Assembly (NCBI GenBank): GCA_029260195.1
Contig: JAJDDS010000194.1
Location: forward strand, 1-5,379
Source: Phycisphaerae bacterium
GTDB taxonomy: Bacteria; Planctomycetota; Phycisphaerae; UBA1845
Length of the DNA: 5,379 nt
Direction: 5' to 3'
The translations under genes and the position numbers were made by a program. Under the pieces are notes generated by a model. That model did not search any database and had not been told where the DNA came from. It saw nothing but the letters and a program-made list of their open reading frames with translations. Positions 1-5,379 of the stretch are shown in pieces; position 1 is the first letter of the stretch; the number at the start of each line of letters is the position of its first letter.

Positions 1-27
1 TTGCTGGTTCGAATCCAGCCCCGGCTG
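1..27 (+). tRNA. 3' end of a tRNA (T-arm and acceptor 3' strand), cut by the window edge
   Basis: Bases 3-7 (GCTGG) and 15-19 (CCAGC) form a perfect 5-bp T-stem around the canonical 7-nt loop TTCGAAT at 8-14. The next seven bases, CCCGGCT at 20-26, would be the 3' strand of the acceptor stem, and G27 the discriminator base. The genome continues with AAT, so CCA is not encoded and must be added by the CCA-adding enzyme. The 5' part, with D-arm and anticodon, lies outside the window, so the amino acid cannot be assigned. A G at the discriminator position is found in several isoacceptors and does not settle it. The identification as a tRNA rests on the T-arm geometry alone. Confidence 0.82.
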
Positions 28-45
28 AATTAGTAGATGATCGCG

Positions 46-1230
46 TTATTCTTTGTTCTTGGTCATCTCGCCCGCGAGCGGACGGATCATTAGTGTATGA
101 AACCGGTTCCGATCGACGCGCCCATCGGCGTTGAGACACCCAAAATCGTTCGAAATGACGAATCTTGCCTTCACGGCAGCTACATCGGGAAGCATGTCAT
201 TCAGGATGATACATCCCCCCGCCTGAGCTTCTTCGCTGCCCTTATAACGGTTCCTCTTGAACTCCGCGCTCCCTAGAACGCACTGCGTGGTCATCAAGAC
301 CGGTACACCGAGTTCAGTTAGCGTCCTGATCGTTGGTGCAACTGGGCTCACAGCGTCCCTGGTGGGCGCGTTTCCGGCCCCGAACCCGGCAAGGACGACA
401 GCCTTGCAGCTTTCCCCGAGCGTCAAGAGCAGTGATTCGGGCATCTCTGGGTAGAGGTGCAATAGCCCAATCTGGGAATCGTATTTCGTAGGGTTGCCGA
501 TCTTTGGCCAGTATTTCGTGCCCTTCTCCGGAACGTCCAAACGCATCGTCTTGTCAATGTCCACATCGAGCCGGATTCGCCCAAGGTCCTTAGCGTTGAT
601 TGTTGCAAATGCCTCCAAATCCGCCTCGCTGAATTTCCGGCATCTGGTCGCGCGAATGATCCGGGAGCCGAAAGTTACCACTACTTCTCGCAGCGTGGGC
701 TCGACGTCGCCACGATCGTTCGTCGTCAAATGCGCTGCCACCCTCATGGCGTTCATCAGGTTGAAGAGGGCGTCAGAACCTGCCACCAAACGACTCTTTT
801 GAGCGCCTGTAACGACGACTGGTTTGCCGAAACGGCGTAAGGAGAACGCGAGCGCAGCCGCCAAGCTGGACATCGTGTCGGTTCCAGTAGCTACGACCCA
901 GGCGTCGTAGTCGTTCCCGTGTTGCAGAATGAACTCTGCGGTTTGCGTCCAGTGCACCGGAGCCATGTCCGTGCTGTCGATGTTCAACAGGCCAAAGCCG
1001 CTCGGATCACAGAGCCGGTCGAGCTGTTCCTCGAAAAGTAGGGGTTCCTTTGGTAGGGACCAGCGGGAGTCGGTGAGTTGATCCTCGACCTTGGCCCTAG
1101 TGAACAGGTCCGCCGGACGGAACCACCCCAACGGACCGCCAGGAACAATCGTCCCATTGGAATCACGCCTAGCCGACCACGTTCCGCCTAGGCTCAGGAC
1201 CATTAATCTCGGCTTCTTTATCGTTGCCAT
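46..1230 (-). CDS. Asparaginase-family amidohydrolase (type I-like L-asparaginase)
   Basis: This 394-residue protein belongs to the bacterial asparaginase/glutaminase family, which hydrolyses L-asparagine to aspartate and ammonia using a threonine nucleophile. Family landmarks are in order: LGGTWSA at 14-20 with Thr17 as the likely nucleophile; DSTDM at 85-89, the substrate-binding loop; ATGTDTM at 114-120 with Thr117 and Asp118; PVVVTGAQ at 137-144; and RCRKFSEADLEAF at 196-208, where Lys199 matches the catalytic lysine. A Gly-rich GFGAGNAP follows at 282-289. There is no signal peptide, so a cytoplasmic enzyme is expected. It is longer than the E. coli enzymes (about 340-350 residues), mostly because of a long segment between Thr17 and DSTDM. 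No tyrosine is visible in residues 18-45, where the mobile catalytic Tyr usually sits. The ATG is supported by GGAG 8 nt upstream and by the usual distance to the first motif. The substrate is inferred, and glutamine or another amide is possible. Confidence 0.93.
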   Translation of the reverse strand: MATIKKPRLMVLSLGGTWSARRDSNGTIVPGGPLGWFRPADLFTRAKVEDQLTDSRWSLPKEPLLFEEQLDRLCDPSGFGLLNIDSTDMAPVHWTQTAEFILQHGNDYDAWVVATGTDTMSSLAAALAFSLRRFGKPVVVTGAQKSRLVAGSDALFNLMNAMRVAAHLTTNDRGDVEPTLREVVVTFGSRIIRATRCRKFSEADLEAFATINAKDLGRIRLDVDIDKTMRLDVPEKGTKYWPKIGNPTKYDSQIGLLHLYPEMPESLLLTLGESCKAVVLAGFGAGNAPTRDAVSPVAPTIRTLTELGVPVLMTTQCVLGSAEFKRNRYKGSEEAQAGGCIILNDMLPDVAAVKARFVISNDFGCLNADGRVDRNRFHTLMIRPLAGEMTKNKE

Positions 1231-1238
1231 CAGCCCGT

Positions 1239-1242
1239 CTCC
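1239..1242 (-). promoter_or_regulatory. Ribosome binding site of the asparaginase gene
   Basis: On the - strand, GGAG lies 8 nt before the ATG at 1230, an ideal Shine-Dalgarno spacing. It fixes the start. No convincing -35/-10 pair could be picked out upstream. Confidence 0.7.
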
Positions 1243-1397
1243 GTGTGAACCGTACGGCCTTCAAGAACAACGTACTACGGCAGACCGCAGGCGTCCATGC
1301 GTGAATCGACAGTTAAAGTGAAACGCATGCGGTGTAGGAGTTGGGCACGATCGAGTCGAAGTTCCGGGGAGGCTACACGTCAGCGCCAGATGTTGTT

Positions 1398-1473
1398 GGG
1401 CGGCGGTGACGAGCACCAAGTGTTGTGTCGGAAGCGAGATGCTCGCTGCGTACTTGTTTCCGGGCGGCGGTGA
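1398..1473. repeat. 12-bp direct repeat GGGCGGCGGTGA, two copies 64 bp apart
   Basis: Identical copies of GGGCGGCGGTGA occupy 1398-1409 and 1462-1473. Similarity does not extend clearly into the flanks, although both copies are preceded by TTGTT within a few bases. A 6-bp hairpin at 1433-1447 lies between them. Two copies at a 64-bp spacing could be regulator-binding sites, or chance in a G-rich stretch. Confidence 0.35.
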
Positions 1474-1585
1474 TTCCAGGAGGGGAGAGGCAGTGGCATA
1501 CGCGGCTTCGTGGAAAGGAGGGCAAATAACGGACGCTATTCAGATTGGACGCGGCCACGCGTCACCTCGTGTTGTCGGCTCTGAC

Positions 1586-1633
1586 AAAAAAACGGGCCCA
1601 GGAGGCTGCCGGTCAAAGCGAATCCTCCTGGGC
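1586..1633 (-). terminator. Rho-independent terminator acting on the - strand
   Basis: A perfect 10-bp inverted repeat, GCCCAGGAGG at 1596-1605 and CCTCCTGGGC at 1624-1633, encloses an 18-nt loop. Read on the - strand, the hairpin is followed by CCG and then seven T residues (the A-run at 1586-1592), as in a classical intrinsic terminator. On the + strand no T-run follows, so it should work in one direction only. No - strand gene is recognisable immediately to its right. It may end a small RNA, stop antisense transcription coming out of the membrane-protein gene, or act as an attenuator if the asparaginase transcript starts further right. Confidence 0.7.
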
Positions 1634-1637
1634 ATTC

Positions 1638-1652
1638 ACCGGCGGCGCCGGT
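1638..1652. other. Short GC-rich hairpin beside the terminator
   Basis: ACCGGC, a 3-nt loop GGC, and GCCGGT form a perfect 6-bp stem. It lies 4 nt from the foot of the terminator stem, so a - strand RNA would carry two consecutive hairpins here. No function can be assigned. Confidence 0.4.
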
Positions 1653-1746
1653 TGAGAACTGATCTTCGCCCAATTCGGGACTTGGTCAACTCAACCTCAC
1701 CCGTCACAACATGATGCCCTGCACGCTGCTGTTTGGGCACGCCTTG

Positions 1747-1761
1747 CGCGGCGAAGCCGCG
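1747..1761. other. Short hairpin just upstream of the membrane-protein gene's ribosome binding site
   Basis: CGCGGC, loop GAA and GCCGCG form a perfect 6-bp GC stem that ends 13 nt before the GAGG of the next gene. It would lie in that gene's 5' leader. It may affect translation or mRNA stability, but it may also be chance in GC-rich DNA. Confidence 0.35.
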
Positions 1762-1774
1762 GGAACAGAAAGTA

Positions 1775-1778
1775 GAGG
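1775..1778 (+). promoter_or_regulatory. Ribosome binding site that decides the start of the membrane-protein gene
   Basis: GAGG lies 6 nt before ATG 1785 and 9 nt before ATG 1788. It directly abuts an in-frame TTG at 1779, leaving no spacer, so that longer start is unlikely. The start is therefore taken as 1785, with 1788 also possible. Confidence 0.6.
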
Positions 1779-1784
1779 TTGAAG

Positions 1785-4148
1785 ATGATGTGGAGTAGTG
1801 AATTCGAAGTCGCGGTAGTGCAGTCGGTTGTTGCGTTCACGGCGTTCGCGATGGGCGCTGTGGTAGGAACGCTGCTTCCAATCCCGGCGCCCGATTGGCG
1901 GACCTGGTTTTGGAAGTCACTCGCGATCGTCGCAATGGTGGTCGTTGTGTGCGTAGACTGGACACGTCCCATGGCGTGGTCACGAGCACCGCAAGAGCTT
2001 GGATTCCTCCAAGTCATGCGCGAGGCGTTCGTAGGATTCGAATCGCGCCTTGTCGTATTTGGCGCCGGTGCGGTGTGTGGACTCTCGCTGATGGTTGTCC
2101 GCGCATGCACGGCCCGCACTGCCAGATCGGGCAAATCCTCCCTGGCGACCATCGTGCTTTTTGCCCCCGCGTGTGCGGCGGGAGCGGTGGGGTGCCAGTC
2201 CACCTACCACGTCTATCCTCGCGCGGGGGTGCGCGTTGTAGAACCGTCGTTCGGTTCCATCGACGGTGATGAGAACGGTGGGCGTTTGAAGGCGCATGAC
2301 GTCGCCCCTGTCGACAAGCCGCACGGCCTCCGTCGGCGCGCAGACGTAGGCGTCGATTTCTCCAAGAGTCTTCAGGCGGCCAAAACTCCGTCGGCGGAAG
2401 AACCTGAAGCCCTGCCGGTTAGGCCTGGCGGCATGACCGGAAACGCCGGCCGTGAACACCGCCGTCAAGGCGGAACTTCGGCCACGGCCGACGAAGGCAT
2501 GGTCGATGCGAGCGAGGATCGCGGACGCGTCGCCGCCGAAGACACCATCCGGGGCTCCAAACAGGTTGCTGAGGCTGGGAACGACAATGCTGCCCTCGTC
2601 CCCCTCGTCAACCGCTCCGTCGCGCGTTCGGCCCACGGCCTGGCTGCCGGTATGAACCCGGCGTCGGGGCAATCGCGAGTCGCAGGACCGATCGCGACTT
2701 ACAACGAGAGTGCCCCAAGGCAAGTCGCCTGCCAACCGTTTGTCAATGACGCTCGTGAGGCAGCGGCGAGCGGGACAACCGCTGGGGCGGAGCGGGAGGG
2801 TGAGGCTGGGCCGGCGCCGACTCCTGCCGCACGAGGATCCAGCGATATGACGGACGCGGTGCGGGATCCATCCGACCCGTCGCGCGAGATCACCGTTTCG
2901 TCTGTGCCGCTCCCGGCGCATGGCCACCGCGAATCTCAATCGGAACCCAACCGGTCCGGCCGTGGATCGGCAGGCTCACGCGCGGACGGAGTGTGTGTCC
3001 CCCAAGCAGAGCCGGGCGGAGGCGGGAGCCAGGGAACAACTGAGCGAAGCGCCGCCGATACTGAACGGTCGGCGGTTCCTAGGGATTTTGGCCATGACGG
3101 CGAAGTGGACGCCGGCCAGCCAGTCAGCGCACCGCCACTTGACGGTCCAGTGCTGGACAACGATGCACACCATCGACTCCACGAACGACTCGCGAATCGC
3201 ATACGTGAGACCGGCGCAGCGAACGGATTCGCAAGTGGTGCGAAATCCGCGGCGGACGGAGACAACGCACCCGCCCAATGCGTGCGAGACGAGTGCGACG
3301 CGAGCACCGATCAATCGTCCCCAAATGAAGTCGGGCATCCTCTCGGTCTACCTGCTTTGAAGGAGACCTCCGGTTCTGGCGTCGATGCGGAGGAACCCGA
3401 CAACGTATTCGCGCTGCGGACGAATGCGACCGATGGTGCCGCGATCGATAGGAGCGGCAACGAGACCCCGAACGGAATCGAACTGACCAGTTCGGCGCGA
3501 ACCGATGTTCGCGCGGCCCTGCCAATTAGCGGTCACGAGGCTGGACGGACCGCTGAAACCATTAGATCCGAAGCGTCGCCCAACGGACCCAGCGCGTCTG
3601 CGGCGGATCCTAACTCACTCGCCCGTGTCGATGGTTCTACCGAACATGACGACGAGTCCCGCGGCTTGAATGCCATCGATGAAGATGTCGGTTCACATCG
3701 CCGCGTGGTGTTTGCTTCGGTGTGCGCCATTGCGTTGCTCGGTTTCTTTGCGTTGCGGTCGGTGTCGTCGAGAGCCATTATCGACTTCGAGATCCACAAA
3801 CGCATATACCGACGGCCACTCCGACGTGACCGGCTTATTCGATTCCCGACGGACGCCGACGCCGAAGAGATCGCCTCTAGGCGCGATGTACCCCGCCAGG
3901 TTGGTGCAACAGCTGGCTTGTGGTTCGACGGTCGCAAATTGGGAGTTGACTCTGGCCAACGCGGCGATGTGCAAATCGAAAAGCGTCAAGTGCGGCGGTC
4001 AAGAAGACTGAAGATCCCCGCAACGATCACCTTCGGCGGCAACTCAGTGCGGGTCCTTAAGTTCGAACGCTGCTCGGCCAACAAGTATGTCCAGTTCTTA
4101 CAGGGTGAACGAAGACGCCTCGGTACGACGTCGTGCGCCCGAGGATAA
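1785..4148 (+). CDS. Large membrane protein with a ~500-residue disordered linker, family not recognised
   Basis: The protein has 787 residues. Hydrophobic segments lie at about 8-32, 41-58, 88-106 and 119-137. Residues 157-638 then form a low-complexity Ala/Gly/Ser/Asp/Arg-rich stretch in which I count five Phe, one Tyr and no Trp, so it is almost certainly disordered. A fifth transmembrane segment spans 641-659. A strongly basic stretch (RRPLRRDRLIR, 676-686) opens a C-terminal domain of about 128 residues, which ends with strand-like pieces such as KIPATITF. Arg-rich flanks after segments three and five suggest the linker is outside the membrane and the C-terminus in the cytoplasm. Residues 134-137 (AVGC, then QST) resemble a lipobox, so segment four might be a lipoprotein signal. 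The codon pattern (G-rich first base, GC-rich third base) and an uninterrupted frame of more than 2.3 kb support this frame over the antisense frames. No enzymatic motif was seen. A tethering or scaffold role is inference. Confidence 0.8.
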   Translation: MMWSSEFEVAVVQSVVAFTAFAMGAVVGTLLPIPAPDWRTWFWKSLAIVAMVVVVCVDWTRPMAWSRAPQELGFLQVMREAFVGFESRLVVFGAGAVCGLSLMVVRACTARTARSGKSSLATIVLFAPACAAGAVGCQSTYHVYPRAGVRVVEPSFGSIDGDENGGRLKAHDVAPVDKPHGLRRRADVGVDFSKSLQAAKTPSAEEPEALPVRPGGMTGNAGREHRRQGGTSATADEGMVDASEDRGRVAAEDTIRGSKQVAEAGNDNAALVPLVNRSVARSAHGLAAGMNPASGQSRVAGPIATYNESAPRQVACQPFVNDAREAAASGTTAGAEREGEAGPAPTPAARGSSDMTDAVRDPSDPSREITVSSVPLPAHGHRESQSEPNRSGRGSAGSRADGVCVPQAEPGGGGSQGTTERSAADTERSAVPRDFGHDGEVDAGQPVSAPPLDGPVLDNDAHHRLHERLANRIRETGAANGFASGAKSAADGDNAPAQCVRDECDASTDQSSPNEVGHPLGLPALKETSGSGVDAEEPDNVFALRTNATDGAAIDRSGNETPNGIELTSSARTDVRAALPISGHEAGRTAETIRSEASPNGPSASAADPNSLARVDGSTEHDDESRGLNAIDEDVGSHRRVVFASVCAIALLGFFALRSVSSRAIIDFEIHKRIYRRPLRRDRLIRFPTDADAEEIASRRDVPRQVGATAGLWFDGRKLGVDSGQRGDVQIEKRQVRRSRRLKIPATITFGGNSVRVLKFERCSANKYVQFLQGERRRLGTTSCARG

Positions 4149-4230
4149 CGCAGTTCAAGACGTGCGGATGCACTGGCATTCTTCCCAAGACAGAAGAGTA
4201 AAAAAGATCTTAACTGAAAGGCTTTCGAAA
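4149..4230 (+). promoter_or_regulatory. Short A-rich gap with ribosome binding site for the last gene
   Basis: This 82-bp gap is visibly more AT-rich than its surroundings. GAAAGG at 4216-4221 is a plausible Shine-Dalgarno site 9 nt before ATG 4231. A weak hairpin (ATTCTTC at 4178-4184 with GAAGAGT at 4193-4199, one G-T pair) is followed by A residues rather than T, so it is not a + strand terminator. Without a terminator, read-through from the membrane-protein gene is likely. Confidence 0.5.
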
Positions 4231-5379
4231 ATGACTACCAAGAAAAAAGGGTTTATTGATCGGGTTGCCTCAATCCTCGTCGTTACGCTATCGAGTGGCA
4301 CCAGCAGAATCGCGAAACGCTGCGGAGACCTATTCGGCAGCTTCGCCGGGATCAGCTCGGTGGACACACATACCAACGGAACGGGGCTTCCCCCTGAAAA
4401 CGAGTTTGTCGTTCAGCGCATGACGGTTCGCAAAATGCGCGCTCTGCACGAGAAGAGCGTGAACCTCCAGGATGCGGCCGAGACACTCCGAACGCTGGAC
4501 CCGAATATCGATACGGGGCACGGAAGTGGCTCGGGAGGTGCCGCGACCGGTGCCGCCGCTTTTCGGGTGGAACGCACCGCGTACGACGAGTTCTCCCGTC
4601 AGCAGCTGCAACGCAGCCTTGAGACAACACCGGAACTGCAATCGTCCGGTGACCTCGGGGTCCGCAGGTATTCGGTACTCCATTTGGCGGGCACTTCCGG
4701 GAATGGAAGCTTCCTCCAAGAGAGTGCGGTGTGGAAAAAGGCTGCAAGTGATTTTGGGCTGCGAAAACTGAGCAATATTCTGATCGCGCTGCTTCCCTCG
4801 ACATCCAGGCAGCGACTTGCGGCCCAGGCGGCGGCGCAATCCGCCGCTAGTTTGCGGGCGATCGAAGCCGTACGCACGGCGCCGACACCAATTCTCGATT
4901 ACGGGTTTGGAAGGGATGACGAACTCTCGGGGCCCGACCGGATAATACTAATCGGCGGCTCTCACGACGGAGAGTCGATCACGAAGCACGCGGACATTGT
5001 AGACGTCGCTGCGCACTACATCGCTTTTGACCAGTTCTCCGAGGCGGTCGAGGAAGCGCAGGCGAACTTCCCAAAAGCCTCTGACGAACGTTACGGTGCG
5101 CTCGGGCTTGCGTATTTCCAAGTTAACATTGAGAGGTTTAGACACCTGACGTGTTGTTCGGTTGAACGAGACGTGCTAGCGCTAGAGCAGGAGGCCGTTA
5201 CCGGGAGCAAGTGCGTGCCCTGCCCCGCGATCCAACATGCATCCGGGCGGCTTGACCTGGGTTCGTTCGATGGGAGCCTTGGACTATCCGAGATGTACGA
5301 GAATCCGACGGGCTTCACGCCGGTCGACGTGCTTGCCGAGACGGACGCGGAGGTGAGCGAAATCAGGCTGGCCGCACGC
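4231..5379 (+). CDS. Unrecognised protein, N-terminal 383 residues, cut by the window edge
   Basis: The frame is open from ATG 4231 to the last base with no stop, so the gene continues beyond the window. It begins MTTKKKGFIDRVASILVVTL, a lysine-rich start followed by a short hydrophobic stretch too weak to call a signal or membrane anchor. A small Gly/Ala-rich segment lies at 96-110, and an Ala-rich helix-like stretch at 196-212. Residues 238-249 (IILIGGSHDGES) read like a buried strand followed by a glycine loop, with amphipathic helix-like sequence behind (DQFSEAVEEAQANF, 267-280). Cysteines cluster at 308, 309, 328 and 331, with histidines at 305 and 336. No known family is recognised. GAAAGG, 9 nt upstream, supports ATG 4231. 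In-frame ATGs at 4168 and 4087 are alternatives, the latter overlapping the upstream gene by 62 nt. Same strand and close spacing suggest an operon with the membrane-protein gene. Confidence 0.75.
   Translation, partial: MTTKKKGFIDRVASILVVTLSSGTSRIAKRCGDLFGSFAGISSVDTHTNGTGLPPENEFVVQRMTVRKMRALHEKSVNLQDAAETLRTLDPNIDTGHGSGSGGAATGAAAFRVERTAYDEFSRQQLQRSLETTPELQSSGDLGVRRYSVLHLAGTSGNGSFLQESAVWKKAASDFGLRKLSNILIALLPSTSRQRLAAQAAAQSAASLRAIEAVRTAPTPILDYGFGRDDELSGPDRIILIGGSHDGESITKHADIVDVAAHYIAFDQFSEAVEEAQANFPKASDERYGALGLAYFQVNIERFRHLTCCSVERDVLALEQEAVTGSKCVPCPAIQHASGRLDLGSFDGSLGLSEMYENPTGFTPVDVLAETDAEVSEIRLAAR

Larger units (their letters stand above)
1231..1784. other. Divergent intergenic region, about 550 bp, rich in hairpins, no convincing gene
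   Basis: This region separates the 5' ends of the asparaginase gene (- strand) and the large membrane-protein gene (+ strand), so both promoters should lie here. I could not identify either with confidence. Structures seen are: a 12-bp direct repeat at 1398-1409 and 1462-1473; a 6-bp hairpin AGCGAG-ATG-CTCGCT at 1433-1447; purine-rich tracts AGGAGGGG at 1478-1485 and AAGGAGGG at 1515-1522; a - strand intrinsic terminator at 1586-1633; a hairpin ACCGGC-GGC-GCCGGT at 1638-1652; and a hairpin CGCGGC-GAA-GCCGCG at 1747-1761, just before the ribosome binding site of the + strand gene. A reading frame is open across part of it on the + strand, but its translation is not protein-like. Confidence 0.7.

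Noticed and set aside
1406..1714. Open + strand frame of 102 codons in the intergenic region, with a GTG at 1493 preceded by AGGAGGGG 7 nt upstream.
   Set aside because: The translation is Arg/Gly-rich and not protein-like, and the frame runs through the perfect terminator hairpin. The good Shine-Dalgarno match can be explained by the local purine richness.
1779..1784. TTG start codon at 1779 for the membrane-protein gene.
   Set aside because: The GAGG motif directly touches this TTG, leaving no spacer, while ATG 1785 has normal spacing.
1697..2203. 168-codon open frame on the - strand that could have explained the orphan terminator.
   Set aside because: It overlaps the transmembrane-coding part of the + strand gene, its Thr/Ala/Ser-rich translation looks like a complement artefact, and I saw no protein-like features in it.
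1980..2939. 319-codon open frame on the - strand inside the membrane-protein gene.
   Set aside because: It pairs its first codon base with the third base of the + strand codons, the usual shadow frame in GC-rich coding DNA. It is Arg-rich and shows no domain. The + strand frame is longer and has clear membrane segments at both ends.
4178..4199. Inverted repeat between the two + strand genes, considered as a terminator.
   Set aside because: The stem is weak (7 bp with one G-T pair), and it is followed by A residues rather than a T-run on the + strand.
4330..4839. Several - strand open frames of 92-169 codons opposite the last gene.
   Set aside because: They overlap one another and lie opposite a continuous + strand frame of at least 383 codons with a ribosome binding site. 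Their translations are Arg/Cys/Ser-rich without domains.

Overview
The window is GC-rich bacterial DNA and cannot be assigned safely to a genus. The one clue to lineage is the tRNA end at the left edge. It has a textbook T-arm, but the encoded CCA tail is missing, so the host must add CCA enzymatically. A long Ala/Gly/Ser/Asp/Arg-rich disordered membrane protein, a loosely packed layout and genes without recognisable families would suit Planctomycetota or another poorly sampled GC-rich phylum. That assignment is inference only.

Layout from left to right: (1) bases 1-27 are the 3' end of a tRNA on the + strand. (2) Bases 46-1230 on the - strand encode a complete asparaginase-type amidohydrolase, convergent with the tRNA and only 18 nt from it. 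It is the only protein here with a recognisable family. (3) Bases 1231-1784 form a divergent intergenic region of about 550 bp with no convincing gene. It holds several hairpins, a 12-bp direct repeat, purine-rich tracts and a good intrinsic terminator that works only on the - strand and has no obvious gene in front of it. (4) Bases 1785-4148 on the + strand encode a 787-residue membrane protein: three or four N-terminal transmembrane segments, about 500 residues of disordered linker, one more transmembrane segment, then a basic C-terminal domain of about 128 residues. (5) Bases 4231-5379 on the + strand are the 5' part of another unrecognised gene, open to the window edge, 82 nt downstream of gene 4.

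The two + strand genes share a strand and a short gap without a terminator, so they probably form an operon, which may continue beyond the window. The asparaginase is divergent from them and probably an independent metabolic gene. No integrase, transposase, CRISPR array, toxin-antitoxin pair or known defence gene is visible. If something undescribed is present, the best candidate is the + strand pair (tethered membrane protein plus its soluble-looking neighbour) with the structured region in front of it.
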